From the NCBI GenBank assembly GCA_964596165.1, contig CAZQTW010000042.1:1-56661 (forward strand): DNA of 56,661 nucleotides. The letters run 5' to 3'. The position numbers and the translations under genes are program-made. Under the pieces are notes generated by a model. The model searched no databases, had not been told where the DNA came from, and saw only the letters and a program-made list of their open reading frames with translations. Origin of the DNA: CAYUQT01 sp964596165 (GTDB taxonomy: Bacteria; Planctomycetota; Phycisphaerae; UBA1845; JAFGLZ01). Each line of letters begins with the position of its first letter. Within the stretch, counting starts at the first letter, position 1. Shown piece by piece: positions 49,660 to 56,661 of this stretch.

Positions 49660-50970
49660 TCAGGTCGTCGGGGCTTTCTTCTTACCGCCATTAGCCGATT
49701 GGTGGCGCGGCTGAGCGGCCGTTCGCACCTGAAGCCAGGCTGTCTGGCTCGGTCGGTCCACGCGGAGCAGTGTCACCACATAGGGTTGTCCGCTCGGGGT
49801 TTGGTGACGCTCGCCCGTCCGGACCTTCATTGTCTGCACGGCCGGCGGGACCCCCTTGCCTGTCTGAACCTCGACGCGAGCATCGGCCGAACCGGGGACG
49901 CTCATCAACCGGATCGTCATCCCATCGCCGAACTGGCTGCGACTGGGAAAGCGAGGATCCTTTCGACTCAGCGTCACGAACGTGGCCGGCTGCCCGGGGC
50001 GGACCACCGGCGACTCGACGGCCTTCGCCAGCTCACGATCCGAAGACGGTGCGTACACCGGTCGGCTGGGCTGAGAGACAACAACGCCGGCGACGGAACG
50101 CGACTTCTCGGGCGGAGTCTGCCCGGAGACCGTTTGTTGCGAACCGGCTGCGGACGGTGGTGGAGCACCCCTCCGGGTGCGGTCCTGTGGCAAGGTGGCC
50201 GACGCCAGTTTGGCCGCTTTCAGATCCGCCTGCGCCAACCGGATTCTCTCGGGCAATTCCGGCACGACATGCTCGCTCAGAACGTACTCCACGAATGCCT
50301 CGCTTGTGCAACTTGTGTGGGAACCGCTCCAGCCGTATTTTTCGAATCGGGGGGTCCAGCCGACGTTGACGACACGATCACCCGCCGCCGGCGCCCGCAG
50401 CCCGATCAGACCCGCCGGGGGTTCGTCTCCCTTAGCGCCAAACGTCCCCAACACCCTCACGGGGCCCGATAGCATGGCGTCGTTGTGCGAGAAGTAAACG
50501 TAGATCTTGCCCTTCATGTTCTTGAGAGCCCGCTCAACGTCGTAGGCGGAAGAAATGCTGGCAGCCAGCAGGATCATGTTGTTGATCTTGTGCGGGGGTT
50601 TGATGTGTTCAACGGCTCGAAGCGCGACGCCGGCCCCCGCCGACAGCCCGATGACGTTGACGTCGTTGTTCGGGTAGCGGTTGAGGTAGTCGTCGATGTT
50701 GCCCGCCAATCGGGCGGCTCCCAGTCCCGCCAAGGGTTTGAGCACTTGATCGGCCACCGGGCTCATCGTCATCGACCACAGGAAGGCGGAGACCTGTCCC
50801 TTGTAGCCCGCCTTTCGCAGGCCGTTGACTGTCTCGCTGACGCCGAACCCCCAGTTGCCGGCCCCGTCGAGGTACCAGGTTCGTCCGAATCGTTCTTCAG
50901 GATGATTGCAGCCGACCGCAAGACCCGCCACGAGCATCAGGAGATGCCAAACCATCCTTAGCTTGACCAC
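49660..50970 (-). CDS. exported alpha/beta-hydrolase-like (putative lipoprotein) with a Pro-rich C-terminal region
   Basis: A protein of 436 residues. GTG at 50970 has GGAGG 6 nt upstream; the signal KLRMVWHLLMLVAGLAVGC ends in a plausible lipobox (LAVGC). The hydrolase-like core has VNVIGLSAGAGVALRAVEHI, with the G-x-S-x-G nucleophile elbow, and GKIYVYFSHNDAMLSGP at the acid strand. A His partner may lie in GWSGSHTSC. From about residue 260 the chain is Pro/Ser/Gln-rich and disordered. The last 90 residues form a small beta domain (VVRPGQPATFVTLSRKDPRF, VRTGERHQTPSGQPYVVTLL). A surface esterase or lipase-like role is possible. Confidence 0.72.
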   Translation of the reverse strand: MVKLRMVWHLLMLVAGLAVGCNHPEERFGRTWYLDGAGNWGFGVSETVNGLRKAGYKGQVSAFLWSMTMSPVADQVLKPLAGLGAARLAGNIDDYLNRYPNNDVNVIGLSAGAGVALRAVEHIKPPHKINNMILLAASISSAYDVERALKNMKGKIYVYFSHNDAMLSGPVRVLGTFGAKGDEPPAGLIGLRAPAAGDRVVNVGWTPRFEKYGWSGSHTSCTSEAFVEYVLSEHVVPELPERIRLAQADLKAAKLASATLPQDRTRRGAPPPSAAGSQQTVSGQTPPEKSRSVAGVVVSQPSRPVYAPSSDRELAKAVESPVVRPGQPATFVTLSRKDPRFPSRSQFGDGMTIRLMSVPGSADARVEVQTGKGVPPAVQTMKVRTGERHQTPSGQPYVVTLLRVDRPSQTAWLQVRTAAQPRHQSANGGKKKAPTT

Positions 50971-51123
50971 GAACAACCTCCACGCCTGCACAACATCTTT
51001 GACAAACGGGTCGCGCCAAACCCCAAGCGACCCATTTCGCCGCCCCGTGTTCATTACCCCCGTAAAACCCCGGACCTGCGCAAAAGAGCAGGACCTGTAT
51101 TCTGTTGAGAACACTGGTTGCGG

Positions 51124-52347
51124 TCAAGTGTGTTTTCCGGGGACGCGTGAGTCACAAGTACACGTTGACCCACGGCTGCCCCGTAGCGCCAACAGCATTT
51201 GCGCGAGGAGTCCTGCGAGAATCATGGCACTGCAGGCGGGGTAAGCGGCCCGGAGTGAGATCCAATCGGTGATCCATCCTCCCCCCGTCGAACCGACGAC
51301 AAGTCCGGACGACAGCAGCAGTTCGTGAATAGCCATAAGCCTTGCTCGCTGTGTACCGCCGCTAACGTTGTAGAACAGATTCGAGCTATAGCACACGCCG
51401 ACGCACAGGCCGCCCACAATGACGCACCACGCCATCTGTGGCCACGTGTCAACGAGCAGCAACGCCAACACGCTGCCGCCCAGAATGACCTGTGCCAGGA
51501 ACAGAACACTGAATCGGTAGTGCCATCGGTGAGTTCGACCCAGGACGTAGAACGCCGCGGCCATCGCGATGCTGAGCCCCATCATCACCCCGCCGACGAC
51601 GCTCGTTCGGATATTCAGGTGCAGCGCGAGGGAGGGCAACTGGAACCGAAAGACTCCGACGGCCATATAGGCCAGGAAGATGGCGATACGTGCCAACGGT
51701 CTGAAAACGGCTGTCCGTCTCGCGTCGAAGTCGTTGGGCAGTTCACCGCCGCTTGGACCGCCCGTCTCGCCCGCCGACCTGGGGGACGGGATGTGCATGA
51801 TGATGGTCAAGGCCGGAATGAGCATCACGGTTGCCGAGAAGAAGGGGATCGTGTGGTGGATCTCATAGAGTACGCCCCCAATCATCGGGCCAATCATCAT
51901 TCCCGTGGACCAGCTCAGGTTGAAATGGCTCAAGCGGCGGTTCAGGTTCGGGCCCTCGTGGCCCGTGGAGATCCATCCCATCACGGGCGGCCAGACCAGG
52001 CCGGGAAGCGTCCCGTACACGGCTGCGGCGACAAACAGAACCGTCAAATTGGGCGAGAGCGCCAGTAGCAGGAACATGACGCCCTGGAGGACCACGCCCA
52101 TCTGCACGAGTTGCTTCGGATCGAAACGGTCGACACGTGAGCTGAGGAGCACGCAGGCGACAATGTAGGTGACCGTCAGGAGCCCTCCGATACCCCCCAT
52201 CGCGGCCGCCGACCCGCCCAAGCGGTGGACTTCAAAGGGGGCCATCAGCATGACCATCCCGCCACAGACGGAAATGAGAAACACGGGCACGTTGAGGCTG
52301 AGGACCCATCGGAACGGCGGCGGTCTCTGCGTCGATTCCTGCGACAC
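51124..52347 (-). CDS. MFS permease
   Basis: A protein of 407 residues; GTG at 52347 has GAGG 7 nt upstream. About twelve hydrophobic helices. The loop between helices 2 and 3 (LLSSRVDRFDPKQLVQMGV) is the MFS motif A position in diverged form. LVWPPVMGWISTGHEG and STGMMIGPMIGGVLYEIHH are typical drug/sugar-exporter-like segments. The C-terminal half includes LLSSGLVVGSTGGGWITDWI. The substrate is unknown. It diverges from the beta-CASP nuclease gene. Confidence 0.85.
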   Translation of the reverse strand: MSQESTQRPPPFRWVLSLNVPVFLISVCGGMVMLMAPFEVHRLGGSAAAMGGIGGLLTVTYIVACVLLSSRVDRFDPKQLVQMGVVLQGVMFLLLALSPNLTVLFVAAAVYGTLPGLVWPPVMGWISTGHEGPNLNRRLSHFNLSWSTGMMIGPMIGGVLYEIHHTIPFFSATVMLIPALTIIMHIPSPRSAGETGGPSGGELPNDFDARRTAVFRPLARIAIFLAYMAVGVFRFQLPSLALHLNIRTSVVGGVMMGLSIAMAAAFYVLGRTHRWHYRFSVLFLAQVILGGSVLALLLVDTWPQMAWCVIVGGLCVGVCYSSNLFYNVSGGTQRARLMAIHELLLSSGLVVGSTGGGWITDWISLRAAYPACSAMILAGLLAQMLLALRGSRGSTCTCDSRVPGKHT

Positions 52348-52597
52348 GCGTGTTCCTCTGCGGCGCCTTGTGCCGGCGACTTGGCGCTTCCGTTCATCAT
52401 ACGGCGCGGGCGTTTCGATCGCCACATTCGGGGTGATCCGTGAAAAGGTTCCGATCCGTCGGGAAAGGCGGTGGCGTTGCGGCGTCTTACCGGTGCGCGG
52501 GACGGAAAGGCGTGGGAGGATCGTCGTGAACGTGCCGATATACTATTCGGGTCACAACAGGAGTCTGGAACCGAACGAGTCGGGTGGGACGGATCAC

Positions 52598-54001
52598 ATG
52601 GTCACGCTGACGTTTCAGGGCGCAGCACGCGAGGTTACCGGATCGATGCACGTGCTGTCGGTCAATGGGTACAAGATTGCATTGGACTGCGGCCTGTTTC
52701 AGGGGCGGCGCGCGGAGGCCAACGAGAAGAACGGGACCCACCTTGTCCCGCCTGCCGACATCAATTCGGTCATCGTCTCCCACGCTCACATGGACCACGC
52801 TGGTCGATTGCCGAAGCTCGTCAAAGACGGCTTCGGTGGGCAGATCGATGCGACGTCCGCGACCCGGGATCTCTGTTCGATCATGCTTGCTGATTCGGCT
52901 CACATACAAGAGGAAGATGCCTTCTACTGGAACAAGAAACGCATCCGCAACGGTGAGTTGCCTATTCAGCCCCTCTACGACAAACAGGATGCCACCGAGA
53001 CGGTGAAACTGATGCGGACGACGTCGTATGGCCGTCGCTTCGAAGTGGTGCCCGGGGTCACGGCCCTGTTCTTCGATGCGGGCCACATGCTGGGATCGGC
53101 GGGAGTCCTTCTCGAGATTGACCGTCCGGGAGGCCGGCCGCTCTCGCTCGTCTACACGGGCGATGTCGGTCGGCCCGGTATGCCGATCCTGCGTGATCCC
53201 GAGTCGCTCCCGGCTTACGACTATGTGATCACGGAAAGCACCTATGGGGGAAGGACCACGGATCCCGTTGAGGATCTGGCGGCCCGGCTGGAGAGCGTCT
53301 TGAAGGACACGCTGGATCGAGGCGGCAAACTCATCATTCCGTCGTTCAGCGTGGGGCGGACGCAGACCGTTCTCTACACGCTTCAGGCGCTTTTCGATTC
53401 CAAGCGGGTGCGTCAGATCCCGGTGTTCGTGGACAGCCCGCTCGCGATTGACGCGACCGAGGTCTTCCGGATGCACCCGGAATGCTACGATACGGACGCG
53501 CGGGCCCTCTTTGACCAAACGGGGGATCTGCTTGGCGCGAAATGCTGCACCTACGTTCGTGATGTCGAGGATAGCAAGGCCCTCCACAAGCGGAAAAAGC
53601 CTTGTGTCATCATCTCTGCCAGCGGAATGTGCGAGTTCGGTCGCATCCTGCATCACCTCAAGAACAACATCGACCGTAAGAGAAACACCGTTCTCATCGT
53701 GGGGTATCAGGCCGAGCACACACTGGGCCGGCGCCTGGTCGAAGGCGCCAAACTCGTGAAAATCTTCGGCAAGTGGTATCCGGTGAAGGCCAAGGTCGTG
53801 GTGCTCAACGCATTCAGCGCCCATGCCAACCGCGAGGAGCTGCGCGCGATGCTCTCGCCGCGGGCCGGTGACTGCAAGGGGGCGTTCGTAGTGCACGGCG
53901 ACCCGGACCAGTGCGAGAAGCTCCGTTCTTGGATGGCCGAGAATGGTTACCGGAAGGTCGTCGTTCCGACGTCGGGCGAGACATACACACTCGACGGATA
54001 A
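52598..54001 (+). CDS. metallo-beta-lactamase fold beta-CASP RNA exonuclease/endonuclease
   Basis: A protein of 467 residues from ATG 52598, where the family normally starts (MVTLTFQGAAREVTGSMHVL). An in-frame GTG at 52526 with GGGAGG 6 nt upstream would add 24 residues. The zinc motif HAHMDHAG, then GHMLGSAGV and YTGDVGRPGMPIL are the MBL core. IIPSFSVGRTQTVLYTL starts the beta-CASP domain, ending SASGMCEFGRILHHLKNN, VGYQAEHTLGRRL and FSAHANREEL. Such proteins (CPSF73/YsxB-like) process or degrade RNA. It is complete. Confidence 0.95.
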   Translation: MVTLTFQGAAREVTGSMHVLSVNGYKIALDCGLFQGRRAEANEKNGTHLVPPADINSVIVSHAHMDHAGRLPKLVKDGFGGQIDATSATRDLCSIMLADSAHIQEEDAFYWNKKRIRNGELPIQPLYDKQDATETVKLMRTTSYGRRFEVVPGVTALFFDAGHMLGSAGVLLEIDRPGGRPLSLVYTGDVGRPGMPILRDPESLPAYDYVITESTYGGRTTDPVEDLAARLESVLKDTLDRGGKLIIPSFSVGRTQTVLYTLQALFDSKRVRQIPVFVDSPLAIDATEVFRMHPECYDTDARALFDQTGDLLGAKCCTYVRDVEDSKALHKRKKPCVIISASGMCEFGRILHHLKNNIDRKRNTVLIVGYQAEHTLGRRLVEGAKLVKIFGKWYPVKAKVVVLNAFSAHANREELRAMLSPRAGDCKGAFVVHGDPDQCEKLRSWMAENGYRKVVVPTSGETYTLDG

Positions 54002-54121
54002 CGACCGTCCAAGGTTCTCTCCTGCCGGCACATGAAACGGCGATTGGCTCTTGTCGGCTCCATTCCTTCGGCGTACACTGCCGCTTCGGTTCCAAGAGCC
54101 GCATGAAGGAGATGATGTGTC

Positions 54122-55303
54122 ATGACGTGCAAGGTTTCGCAACGCGCCAATGCCCTGGTTGAATCCGCCACCCTCGCGGTCAGCGCCAAGGCGGCTGAGT
54201 TGAAAGCCCAGGGCGTCGATATCGTCAGTTTCGGTGCGGGCGAACCCGACTTCGATACGCCTGCCCACATTCGGCAGGCGGCGAAGGATGCCCTCGATGC
54301 CGGTTTTACACGATACGCCAGCCCCTCCAGCGGCATTCCGGCGCTCAAGAAGGCGATCTGCGCGAAGTTCAAGCGGGACAACGGCTTGGACTATCAGCCG
54401 GCGCAGGTGATGGTTGCCGTCGGCGGAAAAGAGGCGCTGTACCTGGCCTTCCAGGCGATTCTCGATCCGGGTGACGAGGCGATCATCCCGGCGCCGTATT
54501 GGGTGAGCTATCCTGAACAGGTAACGCTGTCGGGCGGCAAGAGCGTCTTCGTGAAGGGGCGCGAGTCCAACGGATTCAAACTGACGGCGGATGAGATCGC
54601 CGCGGCGATCACGGACCGGACTCGCGTGGTCGTCCTCAACTACCCCAGCAATCCGGGCGGTTTCACCTATTCGCCCGATGAACTGAGGGCGCTGGCCAAG
54701 GTGCTCGGTGAACGAGATCTGATCGTCTTCAGTGACGAGATGTACGAGCAACTGGTCTACGGCGGACAACAGTTCCTCAGCTATGCCGCCATCAGCGAGA
54801 AGACCTACAACCAGACCGTGACATTCAATGCCGGAAGCAAGACGTACGCCATGACCGGTTGGCGGATCGGATACGCCGCCGGCCCGCAACCCATCATCAA
54901 GGCGATGGCCAAGATTCAGTCGCAAACCACCAGCGGCGCGACGACCTTCTGCCAGCACGCGATGATCAAGGCGCTGGAAGGCGATCAGGCGTGTGTGGAA
55001 GAGATGCGCAGGGAATTTGAGCGCCGGGCCGATCACATGTTCAATCGACTCAACGCGATCCCCGGCGTGAGCTGTGTCCGACCGACCGGGGCCTTCTATG
55101 CCTTTCCGAACGTTTCGGGCGCGTATAAGAAGTTGGGTGTCAAGGGGTCGCTCGACTTCGCCGCCAAGGTCTTGCAGGAGGCCCACGTCGCCGTCGTGCC
55201 GGGCGAAGCCTTCGGTTGCGACGAGAACGTTCGTCTGAGCTTTGCCACCAGCATGGCCCAAATCGACAAAGGCCTGGATCGGCTGGCCAAACTGCTCAGC
55301 TAA
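54122..55303 (+). CDS. aspC: class I aminotransferase (aspartate aminotransferase-like)
   Basis: A protein of 393 residues. Fold type I PLP enzyme: IVSFGAGEPDFDTPAHIRQA, GFTRYASPSSGIPALKKAI, APYWVSYPEQVTLSGGK, LNYPSNPGG, the PLP-binding Asp region IVFSDEMYEQLVYGG, Schiff-base Lys in NAGSKTYAMTGWRIGYA, and the substrate Arg in VRLSFATSMAQIDKGLDRL. It moves amino groups between aspartate and 2-oxoglutarate or related acids; a prephenate-aminotransferase-like role cannot be excluded. GGAG lies about 10 nt before the ATG. Confidence 0.94.
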   Translation: MTCKVSQRANALVESATLAVSAKAAELKAQGVDIVSFGAGEPDFDTPAHIRQAAKDALDAGFTRYASPSSGIPALKKAICAKFKRDNGLDYQPAQVMVAVGGKEALYLAFQAILDPGDEAIIPAPYWVSYPEQVTLSGGKSVFVKGRESNGFKLTADEIAAAITDRTRVVVLNYPSNPGGFTYSPDELRALAKVLGERDLIVFSDEMYEQLVYGGQQFLSYAAISEKTYNQTVTFNAGSKTYAMTGWRIGYAAGPQPIIKAMAKIQSQTTSGATTFCQHAMIKALEGDQACVEEMRREFERRADHMFNRLNAIPGVSCVRPTGAFYAFPNVSGAYKKLGVKGSLDFAAKVLQEAHVAVVPGEAFGCDENVRLSFATSMAQIDKGLDRLAKLLS

Positions 55304-55606
55304 CGCTCTGTCGGGCGTCATGTGACGAATCATCCGTTGACCCGAGCCGGACCGTCCTCCTGGGCACGGACATAAGCCGTTCCGTGGCGGGCGGTTCGGT
55401 TTCTGAGGTGGACGCTTGGGCTCGGAAGGACAGGCACCCCTCGTTTTGTGCTGGACGTGGCACAGTGTTCGTAAGGAGTTGCCGTGCCTTTCTTCATTCG
55501 TCTTTAGGCGCGGGCTGTTTCCGCGGTGTCTGCCCGGGCGTACAATGCGCGGAGGAAAGTCATCTCATAGCCGGCGACACGGCTGCTGCTTGTGGAGAGG
55601 TGTGGC
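55304..55606. other. intergenic region before the prepilin-like gene
   Basis: A stretch of 303 bases without recognisable coding content or clear promoter hexamers. GAGAGG just before 55607 is the ribosome binding site of the next gene. Confidence 0.4.
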
Positions 55607-56548
55607 ATGAGCGATTCGCGTCCCCAAGCTCTCCAAAGACCGGCGTTTACTCTGATCGAATTGCTGGTCGTGGTGGCGATCATCGCGCTGCTGATTGCGA
55701 TTCTTCTCCCGTCCCTGGCCAAGGCGCGCGAACAGGCGCGAACGGTATTGTGTGGTTCCCAGATTGCGCAACTGGGCAAGGCCATGCGCCTCTACACGGA
55801 CGACTACGATGAATATCCCCCGTTCATGGGCTGCGCGGCGGAAGGACCCTATCTGCCACGGGATCCCGCGGAGAACTGGATCTTTCAGCTCCCCTCGAGC
55901 TGGACCCGAGATCAGTGTCGTGACAACTTCTACTGTGCCCGCGAGGAAAACTGGCCCGTTGAGGTCAAGGTGCCTCAGAGTGGGACGTTGTTTCAATATG
56001 CTCGGTTTGAACGGCTCTACCTCTGTCCGGAATTCCAGCGGATCTCCAATCCCGCCAAGACGCAGAACGTATTCAACTACACACGATTGGAGAGTGGGCG
56101 TCGATTTCGTGTGCCCGGCAACGTAGGAGAGCCCGCCCCTTGGCCTTGGATCGGGTACACGGGCGAGGGGGGATGGGCCGGCGGCCCGCTTCCAACCGGC
56201 GATTTCGAAGGTGCCATCGTCCGCGTCAGCGCCGTTCACGCGCCCGGGATGCTCCCGATGATCTGTGACGAGCAGTGGGACAGACACGTGGCCAATCCCC
56301 AGAACAAGCCTTGGCATTGGCTCGACACAGATCCCATGTTGTGCTCCGAGGACGAGCAGGGACAATATCACGGTAGCAAGGTGGTTGAATCCCCCGAATA
56401 TGACCAAAACAAGCCGATCAAACGCGGCAGCGCATTCTACTACGACGGTCACGTCGACCTGCGCCGAGATCCTGCCCCGTCATCACAGGAGGGCGGGCGG
56501 GTCATCGACCTTACCAACATCGTAACCGTTCAGGCCCGTCCGGGGTAA
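55607..56548 (+). CDS. prepilin-type N-terminal cleavage/methylation protein (pseudopilin-like)
   Basis: A protein of 313 residues. The N-terminus QRPAFTLIELLVVVAIIALL is a type IV prepilin signal with Phe/Glu5 and a hydrophobic helix; cleavage is expected before FTLIE after a modified glycine position (here Ala). The rest is a large Cys-containing globular domain (LCGSQIAQLGKAMRLYTDDY, DNFYCAREENWP). Near the end, GSAFYYDGHVDLRRDP is the DG-x-V motif seen in huge planctomycete and lentisphaeral pseudopilin-like families. Their role is unknown; they may be substrates or parts of type II secretion-like systems. Start ATG 55607, GAGAGG 6 nt upstream. Confidence 0.88.
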   Translation: MSDSRPQALQRPAFTLIELLVVVAIIALLIAILLPSLAKAREQARTVLCGSQIAQLGKAMRLYTDDYDEYPPFMGCAAEGPYLPRDPAENWIFQLPSSWTRDQCRDNFYCAREENWPVEVKVPQSGTLFQYARFERLYLCPEFQRISNPAKTQNVFNYTRLESGRRFRVPGNVGEPAPWPWIGYTGEGGWAGGPLPTGDFEGAIVRVSAVHAPGMLPMICDEQWDRHVANPQNKPWHWLDTDPMLCSEDEQGQYHGSKVVESPEYDQNKPIKRGSAFYYDGHVDLRRDPAPSSQEGGRVIDLTNIVTVQARPG

Positions 56549-56661
56549 GCGAGAAAATCTTGAGAATCTTCGATTTCAGACTTGCGCTGTCGCCTTTAAT
56601 GTGCTATAGCCCGGATTATTCATACCGCTTTGGCATCTTGATGGAAAGGTTGTCCCGCAAG
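56549..56661. other. right edge, no gene seen
   Basis: The last 113 bases are lower in GC, with no open frame or RNA gene visible. Confidence 0.4.

Noticed and set aside
52487..55333. A 948-codon minus-strand open frame
   Set aside because: It is antisense to the beta-CASP nuclease and the aminotransferase, both with full motif sets. Composition is typical of a shadow frame.

Overview
The window is GC-rich bacterial chromosome. It most resembles a planctomycete, probably of the Phycisphaerae or a related lineage. The reasons are a prepilin-like protein with an N-terminal FTLIELLVVVAIIALL segment and a C-terminal YYDGHVD motif, a ThuA-DUF1080 fusion, many secreted glycan-active enzymes (GH123-, GH127-, DUF4838-, GtaA- and sialidase-like), multi-PAS kinases and a tail fragment of a REP-associated transposase. 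The class assignment is inference; no rRNA is present. Two tRNAs are present, Pro(GGG) and Gln(CTG).

Layout. 0-8.1 kb: recombinase-like debris, a secreted GH123-like protein (-), argS, a large BNR/LmbE-like/CBM9-like exported protein and a frameshifted zinc-ribbon membrane gene. 8.2-12 kb: GroES-like protein, BtpA-family barrel, PfkB kinase and an organophosphate-type MFS transporter. 12-18.9 kb (-): ThuA-DUF1080 fusion, about 1 kb of empty DNA, tRNA-Pro, then a tight operon of NodB-type deacetylase, unknown protein and two creatinase-like M24 proteins. 19.0-19.7 kb: a PIN toxin/Phd-type antitoxin pair with a readable promoter and operator. 19.9-28.6 kb (+): RhaT-like transporter, DapA-family aldolase, bacterial microcompartment (BMC) shell protein, GH127-like enzyme, Gfo/Idh/MocA oxidoreductase and DUF4838 protein. 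29-34.2 kb: a translationally coupled sensor-kinase set whose first gene is cut by an in-frame TAG. 34.2-38.2 kb: a decayed zone with a broken adenosine deaminase, orphan small genes, a RAYT transposase tail, a dispersed repeat and a frameshifted membrane gene. 38.3-56.6 kb: enolase-superfamily enzyme, cysteine hydrolase, HicB/HicA pair, GtaA-like protein, Cys-rich YHS-like protein, sialidase, M50 protease, tRNA-Gln, TIM-barrel epimerase, stand-alone CoaB, exported alpha/beta hydrolase, MFS permease, beta-CASP nuclease, aspartate aminotransferase and prepilin-like protein.

The main discovery candidate is the microcompartment module at 19.9-22.8 kb. A DapA/NanA-family aldolase carries a Pro/Gly-rich linker and a C-terminal amphipathic helix of the encapsulation-peptide type. 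Its stop codon overlaps the start of a two-domain BMC shell gene (ATGA). The second BMC domain is a complete canonical BMC-H with its own in-frame ATG and a good Shine-Dalgarno, so one gene may make two shell proteins. No pentameric vertex protein, CoA-acylating aldehyde dehydrogenase or phosphotransacylase is visible in the window. The module is therefore either a satellite of a locus elsewhere or an unusual type. The flanking transporter, glycosidase and dehydrogenase suggest a sugar or sugar-acid substrate.

At least four genes are disrupted: a TAG in a PAS kinase, two TGAs plus truncation in adenosine deaminase, and +1 frameshifts in two membrane proteins. A RAYT gene is reduced to its tail. 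These could be real decay or, for the single-base indels, sequencing error.
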